DNA from: Pedobacter sp. MC2016-05
GTDB lineage: Bacteria; Bacteroidota; Bacteroidia; Sphingobacteriales; Sphingobacteriaceae
Direction of reading: 5' to 3'
Assembly (NCBI RefSeq): GCF_026239735.1
Contig: NZ_JAPIVT010000003.1
Location: forward strand, 1-64,000
Length of the DNA stretch: 64,000 nt
Below the pieces are notes generated by a model, which saw nothing but the letters and a program-made list of their open reading frames with translations, had not been told where the DNA came from and made no database searches. Shown piece by piece: positions 1 through 10,143 of this stretch (position 1 is its first letter; the number at the start of each line of letters is the position of its first letter). A program made the position numbers and the translations under genes.

Positions 1-106
1 AAATTATACCTAAGTATTTGGTTTTAAGACACTTAAATATAAGGTTTTTTCTTTTGATTGACTAATTTTTTACCTCATTTATTAATCGAACTCAGGTAAT
101 TAAGTC

Positions 107-1300
107 ATGAATTATAAATCTATAATGAAGCAAACTGCTTCAATGTCCATTCTGAAATCGCAAAGTTATCTATTCATTGTTTACTTTCTATTCAGTAGCG
201 TTGCTTTTGCCCAACAAAAAGACCAGACCCGATTGAGCGATACGCTCAAAAACTATTCTGCTTATAAACGGAAGTTGACATTTGCAGGCGTATTGCAAAC
301 CAGGTATGTTCTTGCGCTGGATAAGGACATTGATATCAATGGTAAAAACTTTGATCCTGAGGCTTCCAAAGCGGTCACGAACTCTTTTCTGGTCAAACGT
401 GCGAGAATAATGGTGAAGGGTGATATCAATGACCACTTTTCAGCCAATATTCTGGCAAACCTTGCCGAATTCAACAGCGATCCAACAAATAAGGTGCTTG
501 AGAATGCCTATATCAAATATTCAATGAACCAGTATTTTCACATTCAAGCCGGTCAGTTTCGCCCTTTTTTTGGCATCGAAGATGTAATGGCAGTTGACAT
601 TATTCGTACGCTGGACTTCTCTAACCAATATTATGCCTTTGGTAAAAATGGCTGGCAAAGCTTTCAGACCGGGCTATCTGTTTTGGGCAACGTGGTTCCC
701 GGAGGGAAAATCAGATATTTCGCAGGTGCTTACAATGGCAACAATAAAAATCAATCATCAGATGATAACAATACCAAGAATTTATATGCCAGAATAGAAA
801 CGGATTTGCTCAAAGACTTTACCCTTGGGCTGAATGGTGGTACAGGTAGTCTGGCAGCAAGTGGCCCGGGTAAAGCTTATGGCGCAGATGCAACAGCGAA
901 GATTCCCTTATCACAAAAATTTGATCTGCTTTTAATGGCAGAATATAAAAAGGGCGCAAATTTTCTTGCCTATAATGCAGACAAACAAGCGCAGCGATCT
1001 GATATCAATCAATATCAGATGCAGGGCTTTTATTTTTTTCCGACCCTGCGTTATAACCATCAAAGCCGTAGGCTTCGGGCCTTAGAGTTCTCCTGCCGGT
1101 ATGAATACTTTGATGAAAACTACAAGCTCGCCAGTAATCCCAGGCAAACACTCATCCCTAACTTGTCATTGATTTTTGCAGATGATTTCTACGCCGCACT
1201 CCAGGTTGGGGTCGCAATAGACCGCTTCAAAAATCAGGTGCCTTTAACGACAACTTATAACCGTAACCTGGGTTACGTTCAGCTACAGATACGCTTTTAA
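107..1300 (+). CDS. OprP/OprO-type outer-membrane porin
   Basis: A 397-residue outer-membrane beta-barrel of the phosphate-selective porin O/P type. The N-terminus carries a hydrophobic signal peptide (about residues 16-35) ending near A-F-A before QQK. Alternating-residue beta strands follow, with the family-typical stretch where a strand with KRARI leads into 'GDINDHFSANILAN', then 'QAGQFRPFFGIEDV' and a C-terminus ending in the aromatic F expected for barrel insertion (VQLQIRF). The 5'-most ATG is used; a second ATG at 125 would give a more compact signal peptide. The stop lies 11 nt before the permease gene, so the two are probably cotranscribed. The porin could let dicarboxylates through the outer membrane for that permease. 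The name of the family does not prove that phosphate is its substrate. Confidence 0.85.
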   Translation: MNYKSIMKQTASMSILKSQSYLFIVYFLFSSVAFAQQKDQTRLSDTLKNYSAYKRKLTFAGVLQTRYVLALDKDIDINGKNFDPEASKAVTNSFLVKRARIMVKGDINDHFSANILANLAEFNSDPTNKVLENAYIKYSMNQYFHIQAGQFRPFFGIEDVMAVDIIRTLDFSNQYYAFGKNGWQSFQTGLSVLGNVVPGGKIRYFAGAYNGNNKNQSSDDNNTKNLYARIETDLLKDFTLGLNGGTGSLAASGPGKAYGADATAKIPLSQKFDLLLMAEYKKGANFLAYNADKQAQRSDINQYQMQGFYFFPTLRYNHQSRRLRALEFSCRYEYFDENYKLASNPRQTLIPNLSLIFADDFYAALQVGVAIDRFKNQVPLTTTYNRNLGYVQLQIRF

Positions 1301-1311
1301 CCTAAACAATC

Positions 1312-2742
1312 ATGAAAGAAATTAATCTAAAATCGCTTATCATCACCGTCCTTGTCGGTGTCGCAATCTGGCTGGTGCCAGTACCTGAAGGCGTGAAGCC
1401 AAACGCATGGCATTTATTGGCCATTTTCGTGGCTACCATTGTCGGCATCATTTCCAAAGCCGCATCAATGGGTACCATGGCTATTATTGGCATTACCCTA
1501 TGCGCCGCAACGCAGGTGCTTGCACCAGGCGATCCTGGTAAATCCATCTTAAACGCATTAAGCGGATTCGGAAATTCAACAATCTGGTTGATTGGCTTAG
1601 CTTTTTTTATCGCAAGGGGTTTCATCAAAACCGGCCTGGGTACAAGAATAGCCTACAGCTTTATTAAGATATTTGGCAAAAGCCCCTTGGGCCTGGCCTA
1701 TGGACTGAATACCGCCGACCTGATCTTAGCGCCTGCCATTCCCAGTAATACCGCAAGGGCAGGGGGGGTAATTTTCCCGATCATGAAATCCATTGCGGTA
1801 AATATGGGCTCCATACCCGAAAAAGCAGAAACACACCGTAAAATAGGTGCTTTTTTGACTTTGAGCAGCTATAATGCCAACATGATTACTTCAGTGATGT
1901 TCCTAACTGCTACGGCAAGTAATCCCATGGCACAAAAGTTTGCACGGGATCTGGGAGTCACCATCACTTGGGGTAGCTGGGCAATTGCCGCCCTGGTTCC
2001 GGGGCTAGTCTGTTTTATCCTGGTACCCTTATTTCTATACAAAGTCTTTCCTCCTGAATTAAAGGAGACCAAGGAAGCGCCTGCGATTGCGGCGAAACAA
2101 CTCCAGGAAATGGGCCCGATGACGATCAAAGAATGGCTAATGGTTGCCACCTTTATTATTCTTTTGGTACTCTGGATATTCGGAAATCTGTTTGCGATTG
2201 ACGCGACCACCGGCGCCTTAATAGGTCTTTGCATCCTGCTATTGTGTGGCGTACTGACCTGGGAAGACGTTAAATCTGAAAAAGGTGCCTGGGATACCAT
2301 CGTGTGGTTTTCCTCTCTGGTTATGATGGGATCATTCCTAAATTCCCTGGGTTTTATCGGATGGTTCGGCGAGCTAGTAGGAGGGCAAATGAAAAACTTA
2401 AGCTGGCAGCTTGCTTTTCCGGTGATCATTCTGGTCTACTCTTATTGCCACTATATGTTTGCCAGCGCAACCGCGCAGGTCGCGGCCATGTATTCGGTAT
2501 TTCTGGCCGTAGGAATCGCGGTCGGCGTACCGGGAACAATGCTTGCTATTTTTCTTGGTGCCTGTGCATCGCTCATGGGATCGCTTACCCATTACGGCCA
2601 TGGTCCGGCACCGATATTTTTCGGAAGTACTTACGTTGATTTGAAGGACTGGTGGAAGCAGGGCTTTTTTATGAGCGTACTCTTCCTGCTGGTTTGGTTT
2701 ATCGTAGGCGGGATGTGGTGGAAAGTTATCGGTCTTTGGTAG
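1312..2742 (+). CDS. DASS-family dicarboxylate/anion permease
   Basis: A 476-residue inner-membrane transporter of the divalent anion:sodium symporter (SLC13/CitT) family. About a dozen hydrophobic segments are visible. The substrate motif S-N-T occurs in 'PSNTARAGGVIFPI' (about residues 144-157), and a second S-A-T-A repeat occurs in 'FASATAQVAAMYSV' (about residues 383-396), as in 2-oxoglutarate/malate and citrate/succinate translocators. It sits between the porin and succinate dehydrogenase genes, which supports a C4-dicarboxylate such as succinate, fumarate or malate as substrate. Whether it works as a symporter or an exchanger cannot be decided from the sequence. Confidence 0.88.
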   Translation: MKEINLKSLIITVLVGVAIWLVPVPEGVKPNAWHLLAIFVATIVGIISKAASMGTMAIIGITLCAATQVLAPGDPGKSILNALSGFGNSTIWLIGLAFFIARGFIKTGLGTRIAYSFIKIFGKSPLGLAYGLNTADLILAPAIPSNTARAGGVIFPIMKSIAVNMGSIPEKAETHRKIGAFLTLSSYNANMITSVMFLTATASNPMAQKFARDLGVTITWGSWAIAALVPGLVCFILVPLFLYKVFPPELKETKEAPAIAAKQLQEMGPMTIKEWLMVATFIILLVLWIFGNLFAIDATTGALIGLCILLLCGVLTWEDVKSEKGAWDTIVWFSSLVMMGSFLNSLGFIGWFGELVGGQMKNLSWQLAFPVIILVYSYCHYMFASATAQVAAMYSVFLAVGIAVGVPGTMLAIFLGACASLMGSLTHYGHGPAPIFFGSTYVDLKDWWKQGFFMSVLFLLVWFIVGGMWWKVIGLW

Positions 2743-2779
2743 CTAATCAGCATCATTTTAAAAATTGAAACATTCAACT

Positions 2780-3445
2780 ATGAAACAAACAACATTAATT
2801 TATAAGCTGATCATGGCGCTCACGGGGCTCTTCCTCTGCTTCTTTCTGATCATCCACTTATTGGGGAATCTCCAGCTGCTTTCACCACCTGAGCTGGCGA
2901 GGGAACAATTCAACTGGTATTCTCATCTGCTATCCGGAAACATAGTCATCAAGATCATATCATATGTGCTTTATCTTTCCATTATCGCACATGCGGTTTA
3001 TGCATTGATTATCACAAGAGTGAATGCAAAAGCGCAGGGCAGTAAATACATCTACGATAAACGCAGCGAGGTAAGTTCATGGAACAGCCGAAACATGGGG
3101 ATATTGGGTACCATTATATTGATCTTTTTGATCATCCATTTTAAGGATTATTGGTACATCTATAAATTTGGAAACCTTCCGCTAGATGCTGATGGAAATA
3201 AAGATCTATACACCATCGTCATCACTTCCTTTCAGCAAGCCTGGTATGTCATCCTATATGAACTATCATTCATCGCTTTAGGATTCCACCTGCTTCATGG
3301 GTTTTTTAGTGCGGCCAGAACATTGGGACTATATCACCTTAGATATGCGCAGGCCATTCGCATTGTCGGATGGATTTATTCTCTGGCGATAACCCTGGGC
3401 TTTATGCTTATACCCATTTACATTTATTTTAATCTAAATTCCTAA
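2780..3445 (+). CDS. sdhC: Succinate dehydrogenase/fumarate reductase cytochrome b subunit
   Basis: A 221-residue membrane anchor of the type-B (Bacteroidota, Wolinella-like) complex II, which carries heme b and a quinone site. Five hydrophobic helices are visible. Histidines suited to heme ligation lie in '[12 protein letters not shown]', '[13 protein letters not shown]', 'IIHFKDYWY' and '[14 protein letters not shown]'. The reading frame is open from a TTG at 2765, but the ATG at 2780 gives a more normal N-terminus and is chosen. The stop overlaps the start of the flavoprotein gene by one base (TAATG), which indicates translational coupling. Confidence 0.9.
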   Translation: MKQTTLIYKLIMALTGLFLCFFLIIHLLGNLQLLSPPELAREQFNWYSHLLSGNIVIKIISYVLYLSIIAHAVYALIITRVNAKAQGSKYIYDKRSEVSSWNSRNMGILGTIILIFLIIHFKDYWYIYKFGNLPLDADGNKDLYTIVITSFQQAWYVILYELSFIALGFHLLHGFFSAARTLGLYHLRYAQAIRIVGWIYSLAITLGFMLIPIYIYFNLNS

Positions 3446-5355
3446 TGATAGACGCTAAAATTCCGGCAGGTAATCTTGCTGATAAATGGAGCAATTACAA
3501 AGACCGCTCTAAGCTGATCAATCCGGCCAACAGAAAAAAACTGGATATCATTGTTGTTGGAACCGGCCTGGCTGGTTCCTCATGTGCTGCAAGCCTTGCT
3601 GAACAGGGATACAACGTCAAAACCTTTTGTTTTCAGGATTCAGCCCGCAGAGCTCACTCCGTTGCAGCACAAGGCGGGGTAAATGCTGCAAAAAACTATA
3701 AAAATGATGGAGACAGCGTTTATCGCATGTTCTATGACACAATAAAAGGCGGCGACTTTCGATCACGGGAAGCAAATGTCTACCGGTTAGCAGAATGTTC
3801 AATGGCATTAATCGACCAGGCAGTTGCCCAGGGAGTACCTTTCGCCAGAGAATATGCAGGCTATTTGAGCAACCGTTCATTTGGTGGGGTTCAGGTATCC
3901 AGAACATTTTATGCCCGGGGTCAGACCGGACAACAGCTATTGATCGGCGCCTACCAGGCATTGATGCGGCAGGAATCATTGGGTAAGGTGAAAACCTATA
4001 CCCGGCATGAAATGCTCGATCTGGTATTAGTCGATGGTAAGGCAAGAGGCATTATTGCCCGTAACCTGGAAACCGGCGAAATTGAACGTCACGCCGCCAA
4101 TGCGGTTGTGCTGGCAACTGGAGGTTACGGTAAAGTTTACTATCTGTCAACCCTTGCCATGGGCTGCAATACCTCTGCAATCTGGAGGGCACACAAAAAA
4201 GGTGCATTAATGTCTGGCGTAAGCTGGATTCAGTTTCACCCAACCTGTCTGCCACAAATTGGTGAAACCCAGTCCAAGTTGACTTTGATGTCTGAATCGC
4301 TTCGGAATGATGGCAGGATCTGGGTGCCAAAAAAAGCATGTGATGAGCGTGTGCCAAATGAAATACCGGAGGAGGAAAGAGATTACTACCTCGAAAGACG
4401 TTATCCTACTTTTGGCAATCTTTCCCCAAGGGACATTTCCTCAAGGGCGGCCAAAGAGCGTATTGATGCCGGATGTGGTCTGGGACCAATGAAAAATGCG
4501 GTTTGCCTGGACTTTTCGAAGGCCTTAAAAGAACAGGGAAGGGACAAGATTGAAGAGAAATATGGCAACCTGTTTCGGATGTACGAAAAGATAAATGGTA
4601 TTGATGCCTATAAAGAACCCATGCTGATTTCACCTGCTGCCCATTTCACCATGGGTGGTCTTTGGGTGGACTATGAGCTGATGACTTCGATTCCAGGGCT
4701 ATTTGCATTGGGTGAAGCTAATTTTTCTGATCACGGAGCCAACCGCCTTGGTGCAAATTCACTCCTGCAATCCTGCGTGGACGGTTATTTCATTGCACCC
4801 TATACAATTCCAAATTATCTTTCAGCAGAATTAAAAGCAGAAAAAGTAACTACCGATCATCCTTCATTTTCCGAATCAGAGCAAATGATTAGAGAACAAC
4901 TCGATAGGTTCATGAATGTGCAGGGCCAACTGTCGGCGGATCATTTTCATAAGACCCTCGGCAAGTTGCTTTATGATAAGTGCGGGCTTTCCAGAACCAG
5001 AGAAAGCCTGGAGCAGGCCATCATCGAAATCAAGGCGTTAAAGAAATCCTTTGATCATGAACTGAAAATTACTGGCGATCAACAGGTGAATTCCGAGCTT
5101 GAAAAGGCAGGGCGTGTAGCTGACTTTTTGGAGTTGGGCATATTGATGTGTAACGATGCCCTTCAGCGTGAGGAATCCTGCGGAGCACACTTTAGGGAAG
5201 AATTTCAGACCGCAGATGGTGAGGCTGTTCGTAATGACCAAGATTTCTGTTACGTCTCCGCATGGGAATGGAAGGGTGAAGATCAGCCGCCGGAGTTGCA
5301 TAAAGAACCGCTTGTTTTTGAAACCGTTGAACTGACCGTCAGAAGCTATAAATAA
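3445..5355 (+). CDS. sdhA: Succinate dehydrogenase/fumarate reductase flavoprotein subunit
   Basis: A 636-residue FAD subunit that interconverts succinate and fumarate on the cytoplasmic face of the membrane. The dinucleotide-binding G-T-G-L-A-G-S motif is at residues 39-45. The sequence [10 protein letters not shown] places the covalent FAD histidine at about His71. The active-site region 'HPTCLPQ' and the capping-domain stretch '[11 protein letters not shown]' are present, and the C-terminus has '[13 protein letters not shown]' typical of SdhA/FrdA. Length and order (C-A-B) match Bacteroidota complex II. The gene is translationally coupled to sdhC. Direction in vivo (Sdh or Frd) is not readable from the sequence. 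Confidence 0.95.
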   Translation: MIDAKIPAGNLADKWSNYKDRSKLINPANRKKLDIIVVGTGLAGSSCAASLAEQGYNVKTFCFQDSARRAHSVAAQGGVNAAKNYKNDGDSVYRMFYDTIKGGDFRSREANVYRLAECSMALIDQAVAQGVPFAREYAGYLSNRSFGGVQVSRTFYARGQTGQQLLIGAYQALMRQESLGKVKTYTRHEMLDLVLVDGKARGIIARNLETGEIERHAANAVVLATGGYGKVYYLSTLAMGCNTSAIWRAHKKGALMSGVSWIQFHPTCLPQIGETQSKLTLMSESLRNDGRIWVPKKACDERVPNEIPEEERDYYLERRYPTFGNLSPRDISSRAAKERIDAGCGLGPMKNAVCLDFSKALKEQGRDKIEEKYGNLFRMYEKINGIDAYKEPMLISPAAHFTMGGLWVDYELMTSIPGLFALGEANFSDHGANRLGANSLLQSCVDGYFIAPYTIPNYLSAELKAEKVTTDHPSFSESEQMIREQLDRFMNVQGQLSADHFHKTLGKLLYDKCGLSRTRESLEQAIIEIKALKKSFDHELKITGDQQVNSELEKAGRVADFLELGILMCNDALQREESCGAHFREEFQTADGEAVRNDQDFCYVSAWEWKGEDQPPELHKEPLVFETVELTVRSYK

Positions 5356-5375
5356 AATCTAAAACGAATTACATT

Positions 5376-6122
5376 ATGAAATTAAAGTTGAAAATCTGGC
5401 GTCAGGAAAATCGTGAAGCAAAAGGAAATATGATAAGCTACGACGTTGAAGGGATTTCCGAGCATATGTCCTTTTTGGAAATGCTCGACCTTTTGAATGA
5501 GCGGTTGATCACAAAAGGGGAAAGGGTGATTGAATTCGATCACGACTGCAGGGAAGGAATCTGCGGCGCCTGCGGGATGATGATTAATGGCAGGGCCCAT
5601 GGACCATTAAGCGGTACTACTACTTGTCAGCTGCACATGCGAAGTTTTAAAGATGGAGAAACGCTTTACATAGAGCCGTTCAGGGCGGCCGCTTTTCCCG
5701 TTTTAAGAGATCTGAAAATTGACCGGACTGCCTTTGATCACGTCATTCAATCTGGAGGTTATGTATCGGCTTCTACCGGACAGGCGCCGGAATCCAATAG
5801 TATACTCATACCTCACGATATCACCGAAGCAGCATTTGACGCAGCAGCATGTATTGGCTGCGGCGCATGTGTCGCAACCTGTAAAAATTCGAGTGCTGCC
5901 CTGTTTACGTCAGCAAAAATTTCTCATTTGGTATTATTGCCACAGGGAAAGACTGAATCGGCTGACCGTGTGATTCAGATGGTGAACCAAATGGACGAAG
6001 AAGGTTTTGGTCATTGTTCAAATACCGATGCCTGTGAAGTAGAATGCCCTCAGGAAATTTCTACCCTTCACATTGGCCGGATGAATTATGAGTACAATAA
6101 AGCATTGCTGCTAAGAAAATAG
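5376..6122 (+). CDS. sdhB: Succinate dehydrogenase/fumarate reductase iron-sulfur subunit
   Basis: A 248-residue electron-transfer subunit linking the flavoprotein to the heme anchor. The N-terminal ferredoxin-like domain has the [2Fe-2S] ligands in '[16 protein letters not shown]' with a distal Cys in 'TTTCQLH'. The C-terminal domain has the [4Fe-4S] motif [12 protein letters not shown], followed by the [3Fe-4S] cysteines in '[17 protein letters not shown]'. It lies 20 nt after sdhA, so the porin, permease and sdhCAB form one likely transcription unit. Nothing looks degenerate. Confidence 0.95.
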   Translation: MKLKLKIWRQENREAKGNMISYDVEGISEHMSFLEMLDLLNERLITKGERVIEFDHDCREGICGACGMMINGRAHGPLSGTTTCQLHMRSFKDGETLYIEPFRAAAFPVLRDLKIDRTAFDHVIQSGGYVSASTGQAPESNSILIPHDITEAAFDAAACIGCGACVATCKNSSAALFTSAKISHLVLLPQGKTESADRVIQMVNQMDEEGFGHCSNTDACEVECPQEISTLHIGRMNYEYNKALLLRK

Positions 6123-6126
6123 AAAA

Positions 6127-6207
6127 ATGATTACTGTTATTTACTTGATAGTTGCCTTTCTAGTATCTTATATGATATTGGTCATCTTGTTGGAAAAACC
6201 AGCGTAG
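6127..6207 (+). CDS. 26-residue single-helix membrane ORF
   Basis: A tiny ORF starting 4 nt after the sdhB stop. It encodes one uninterrupted hydrophobic helix (residues 2-22) followed by a short charged tail, L-E-K-P-A. The layout (about 25 residues, one helix, 'YMILVILL-x-KP' near the end) resembles KdpF-type peptides of Bacteroidota, but no kdpABC follows. The sequence after it looks like mobile-element debris. It could be a translated microprotein of the complex II operon, the stump of a kdp operon cut off by rearrangement, or chance. The tight spacing is the main argument for translation. Confidence 0.35.
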   Translation: MITVIYLIVAFLVSYMILVILLEKPA

Positions 6208-6561
6208 ATTGACCCCCTCTCACCGGAAATAAAATTGTTGTTAAGTTTTGCTTGCCTGACTGTTAGTAAATTGGCGGGTAGGGATCAAATCGATTGGTTT
6301 TTCCACATTTAGTGTAGAAAACACATTTAGTTGAACCCATATCGCCAATTCCATAAACCTTAAATAACTGATGATTTAAATCAAATTTAACTTCAGTCAG
6401 CACGGGTCAGCGGGTTAAGTTTTTTCAGACGCACCTGGAAAACTGCTGTAATAACAATATCAACAAGTAAATAGTCAGGCTAATAGTTGAATGATCCAGA
6501 GTTGATTGCCTCTCTTAACTGAAATGGAAATTGTTGTACAATTTGTTTTTTTGTTAGTAAA
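6207..6561. repeat. Diverged direct repeat in intergenic DNA
   Basis: Two copies of an approximately 62-bp sequence occur at 6207-6270 and 6501-6561. Both share CTCTC, GAAAT, an AAATTGTTGT block and end with TTGTTAGTAAA or TGTTAGTAAA. A partly inverted match of the first copy's start (GATTGACCCCC) is seen around 6278-6292. No gene was found in 6208-6648. The arrangement suggests the worn ends of an insertion sequence, but no transposase remains to identify it. Confidence 0.4.
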
Positions 6562-6657
6562 GCGTCTGGCTTTGATGCAACTTAGCGTTTCTGTTTTTGA
6601 CAAACGAATATTCTTTGTATTTGATCGTTAAATAGACATACATAAATCTTGAATGTT

Positions 6658-7475
6658 ATGAAATCTGCTTATCTGTATGTTCGCGTGAGCACCGATGAAC
6701 AAAAAAGAAAAGGCTACTCATTGCCTGAACAGGAGGATCGATTGGTCAAGTATTGTGAATCTAACAAAATAGAGATACGAGGAGTTTATCAAGAAGACTT
6801 CTCCGCAAAAACATTCAATAGACCAGAATGGAAAAAATTGCTATTTATATTGAAAAAGCACAAAAATAATGGAGAAAAGAATGTTCTTTGCATTAAGGGG
6901 GATAGGTTCAGCCGTAATACGCAGCTTGCCTACGAAATGATTGAGATATTAAGGAAGTGTAACACAAAAGTAATGGCAATCGAACAACCTGTCAATCTCG
7001 AAGTTCCAGAAAATACTGTCATGCTTGCTGTCTATTTATCGGTGCCTGAGGCTGAGAATGCAAGAAGAGCATTGAATACTTCCAACGGTATGCGCAGAGC
7101 CAAGCTAATGGGGTGATACCCTTGTAGAGCGCCAATAGGTTTTGTTAACCTTACAACTATTGAGGGTAAGAAATACATCGCACCACAATACCCTGAAGCA
7201 GCAATCAAAAAAGGATATTTCGTGAGTTAGCCAAGAATAAATACAGATTGTCGGTTGTTAGAAGAATTGCCATTGATAAAGGATTTTTCTGCACATCTTC
7301 CTATTTCTCCACTGTCGTGCGTAATCCAGTTTATTGTGGCTTAATTAAAGTTGTGCAGAATGATGGTGAAAGTGAAATGGTTAAAGGCAATCATGAGGCC
7401 TTGGTTTCTATATCGACATTTTATGAAGCGCAGGACGTCATTAACACGTATCCGTCTCGTCAAGTAGGTGTTTGA
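6658..7475 (+). pseudogene. Serine recombinase, broken and truncated
   Basis: The first part (6658-7116) encodes a resolvase/invertase catalytic domain: 'AYLYVRVSTDEQ' holds the nucleophilic serine, and 'KGDRFSRN' the catalytic arginines. The frame then meets TGA at 7114 exactly where a large serine recombinase continues ('YPCRAPIGFVN' can be read just after it). A second stop and a frame change follow, and the recombinase domain resumes in another frame at about 7230-7475 ('VVRNPVYCGLIK'). The C-terminal part is missing because the IS66-type element begins at about 7448. This is a dead site-specific recombinase, probably a relic of an integrated element. Confidence 0.8.
7448..7470. repeat. 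IS66 left terminal inverted repeat
   Basis: Begins GTATCCGTCTCGTCAAGTAG. Aligned with the reverse complement of 10144-10166 it matches at about 17 of 22 positions, including a final block of AAGTAGGT. The GTA start fits IS66-type ends. Confidence 0.6.
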
Positions 7476-7494
7476 AAACGATTTTATTTTGGTA

Positions 7495-9150
7495 TTAGGC
7501 AACATTTGTGGATTCTCGAATGCCTGTAGCTGAATATATTTTCACGGCAGTAGGTTTCCAATTGGATGGTAAGAGTTCATCAATTTTTTCATTTGTAGCA
7601 AACAATAGATTGGGCAATCTTTGCAGTGCATCCTGAACGTACGCGAAGGGTTCAATATCATTGAGCGCACAAGATTCGAGAATGGAATACATGATACCGC
7701 TACGTTCCGCGGATTGATGATTACCAGCAAATAGCCAATTTTTTCTGCCGAGTGCGACGCCACGAAAGCGGTTTTCCAACAGATTATTATCGATGAGAAT
7801 CCGGGGATTGGTAGCATAGTATGTAAACTTATCCCATCTCTTGAGCATATAGCGGCAGGCAGTTGCGATGAGTGATTTCGGGTTAAGTTCTTTTTCCTGC
7901 AGCTGTGCCCACTGTTTTATATTTTCGAGCATTGGCACGGAGAAGGTTGTCCTTAAACGCAGGACCTAATCAAGTTCTGCCATGTTTTCCCTGGCCATGG
8001 CCTCCACCCGGTACAGTTCACGGATCATGTCCAGGGCTGCTGTTGCACGTCTTTTATCACTGTCCATGGCCTTCGTAAAATTTCTTCTAGCGTGCGACCA
8101 GCAGCAAACATGTCTCATATTGGCCTTGTTCCTTAACACCGTGTCGTAAGCGCCATATGCATCCGTCTGAAAGACGCCATGGAAATCACCCAGAAAGGCA
8201 TCCGGATATTCCGCGGCCCTTCCCTCACCATATTCCATTAACACCAGTTTTTCCAATGGCGCATGATATCCCCATAGATAACCTTGATGTTTCCCTGATT
8301 TTTTAAGTGGATCCAGTACTTTTATTGTTGTTTCGTCTCCCTGAACATAGCTTGCGTTAAGTACTTTATGTTTTATCCGGCTGTAAATAATGGCTAGCAG
8401 ATTGATGGATTCCTTTACCCAGCTGCCCACTGTAGAGGTATTGACTATATTTTCTCCATAACGGTTAAGCATTTTCACCTGGCGATAATAAGGGAGGTGG
8501 TCACAAAATCGGGCAACCAGGATATAGGCTAAAAGGCCGGCTCCAGCGACTCCTTTATGAATGGGCCTTTGCGGCATGGCTGCAATGGCTACGCTTTTTG
8601 TTTTGGGATCTGCAAAACGAGTTCTGGTGATCACCCGTACAAAAAAGCTTCCGGGGCGATAATCCAGTTCCTGGGTTACCTCCGCATCTATCGGGGTCAT
8701 TCCATCATGATAATCTTCAGGAAGGATCTCTACATATTCACGTGGAAGGGTTTCACTCAGTGCTTTTCTGCCGGTAGGCTTTACCAGGCGTATTGATTTT
8801 TTATTGATCTTTTCCTTAACAATGCCCAGAGGAACCATGCTTTGTTTAATCTTGGATTCTACCTGTGGCAATCCATCAAAGGGCAGCTCCGGCTGCGCGG
8901 TATCAAGGTCAAGCTGTGCGAGTGAGCCGACGTGCCGCTCTGATTTTTTCCCCCAGATCAGCTGGCGGTATTCCTCGATTGTCTGACGATCTGTAAAACG
9001 TCCATCCTCCAACTCCTGAACGCGCAGATTCAGGGTAGCAGCAAGCGCCATATACTTCCCTAAAAGATCTGTAACATGCAGAAATTCTGTTTCTGTCAGG
9101 GTGCTGAATATCGGAATTCTTTCTTGCATTAATACCTTAAAAATATGCAT
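7495..9150 (-). pseudogene. tnpC: IS66 transposase TnpC with in-frame amber codon
   Basis: One continuous frame of 551 codons apart from a single TAG at codon 395 (7966-7968). Reading through it gives 'MAELD-stop-VLRLRTTFSVPML', with normal IS66 sequence on both sides and no frame change. The N-terminal part has a coiled coil and zinc-binding-like region. The DDE catalytic residues can be placed at about Asp272 (VQGDET) and Asp330 (QTDAYG), and the glutamate at about Glu459 (NNLLENRFRG). The glutamate lies after the amber codon, so a product ending at the stop would lack the third catalytic residue. It is inactive unless the codon is suppressed. Confidence 0.85.
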
Positions 9151-9200
9151 TTAAATACGTTAAATCAAGGTTTTTTCAGTAAAAAAAGAATTATTTAACC

Positions 9201-9440
9201 TTATTTTTTTTCATCCCGGTAAGCCTTTGTTTTACGAAGGGCGGCTATAACTTTTTCAGCTTCTTCGTGCTCCTTCTCAAGCGCCTTGATCTGCTCAGAT
9301 CGCTGCGCTACGATTTCGACTTGTGTATGATACTCACTTACTATGGCATTGAAATCAGCCTCTGTCAGGTCTTTAAATTCAGGATATTGGTCTTTGCTAT
9401 TCATGGCATAAAAATAACAAATCCATTCTGGAAAACTCAA
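9201..9440 (-). CDS. Small accessory ORF of the IS66 element
   Basis: A 79-residue frame between tnpB and tnpC. The likely start is the internal ATG at 9404 (protein begins MNSKDQYPEF), giving 67 residues. The upstream part of the frame overlaps the tnpB stop. The protein is mostly charged helix, with a predicted coiled coil in 'RSEQIKALEKEHEEAEKVI' and a lysine-rich end. Similar small proteins sit at this place in some Bacteroidota IS66 elements; their role is not known to me. Confidence 0.55.
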   Translation of the reverse strand: MSFPEWICYFYAMNSKDQYPEFKDLTEADFNAIVSEYHTQVEIVAQRSEQIKALEKEHEEAEKVIAALRKTKAYRDEKK

Positions 9441-9796
9441 CCGTTTTGCTGATAGCGCTTGCGGTAGACCACACTTTCGAGTTTAATGCCCTGAAGGATC
9501 ATTTGTAGCTTCATCCTGGTCAGGGTCACCTGTTTTTTATTTTCGTCCGTAACGGGCCGCTCAAATGTACCGGCTTCCAGTCTTTTGTGATAAATACAGA
9601 ATCCATCCCCTTCCCATAAGAGAAGTTTTACCTGGTTTCGCCGTTTGTTAATGAAAATGTATACCTGATGATTCATCGGATCCTGATTCATTTCGTTTCT
9701 GACCAAGCCACATAAACCCTCAAAGGTACGCCGCATGTCTGCATTACCCATGAAGAGATAAAACTGCAAATGGCTCGCAAGCGACAACAGGCTCAT
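9437..9796 (-). CDS. tnpB: IS66 accessory protein TnpB (Orf2)
   Basis: A 119-residue protein matching the IS66 Orf2 family. The typical core 'VYIFINKRRNQVKLLLWEGDGFCIYHKRLE' region is present (about residues 46-74), followed by a 'LTRMKLQMILQGI' segment. It is required with TnpA for transposition in studied IS66 elements. The start overlaps the tnpA stop by four bases (ATGA), which indicates coupled translation. It appears intact. Confidence 0.88.
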   Translation of the reverse strand: MSLLSLASHLQFYLFMGNADMRRTFEGLCGLVRNEMNQDPMNHQVYIFINKRRNQVKLLLWEGDGFCIYHKRLEAGTFERPVTDENKKQVTLTRMKLQMILQGIKLESVVYRKRYQQNG

Positions 9797-10095
9797 GAAA
9801 TCAATGCTTTCAGATACGATGGGGTGAGGGCGCCACGTAAGGTCATTCGCATGCCTGTGGGTAGGTCCAGGATAACTTCCAGCTCTGAATTATAGGCTTC
9901 GCTCACATGAACAGGAAGAAATCCGGTTAATTTAGGCTTCTCTACTTTTGGCTTTTTACCATATACCCAGTAGCGAAGACTGGTAAGTGGGACCCCGCAT
10001 TGCTTACTAAAGGAACGTAGATCAAGCTTGCTGGCTTTCCACTGATCAATAAAATTAGCGCGTTCTGATAAGGTGTAATTTTTTGGCTGATTCAT
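9793..10095 (-). CDS. tnpA: IS66 accessory protein TnpA
   Basis: A 100-residue protein with an N-terminal helix-turn-helix ('RSFSKQCGVPLTSLRYWVYG', about residues 27-46) and a C-terminal beta-rich part ('LEVILDLPTGMRMTLRGA') typical of IS66 TnpA. It is the first gene of the element, about 50 bp from the right inverted repeat. It appears intact, so only tnpC is visibly damaged. Confidence 0.8.
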   Translation of the reverse strand: MNQPKNYTLSERANFIDQWKASKLDLRSFSKQCGVPLTSLRYWVYGKKPKVEKPKLTGFLPVHVSEAYNSELEVILDLPTGMRMTLRGALTPSYLKALIS

Positions 10096-10143
10096 TTCGT
10101 TTAATCTTTCGACAAAACTAAATTATAGATAGTGTTGATTATG

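Noticed and set aside
1869..2429. 186-codon antisense ORF in the permease gene
   Set aside because: A long open frame, but without any protein features and fully inside a clear DASS transporter gene.
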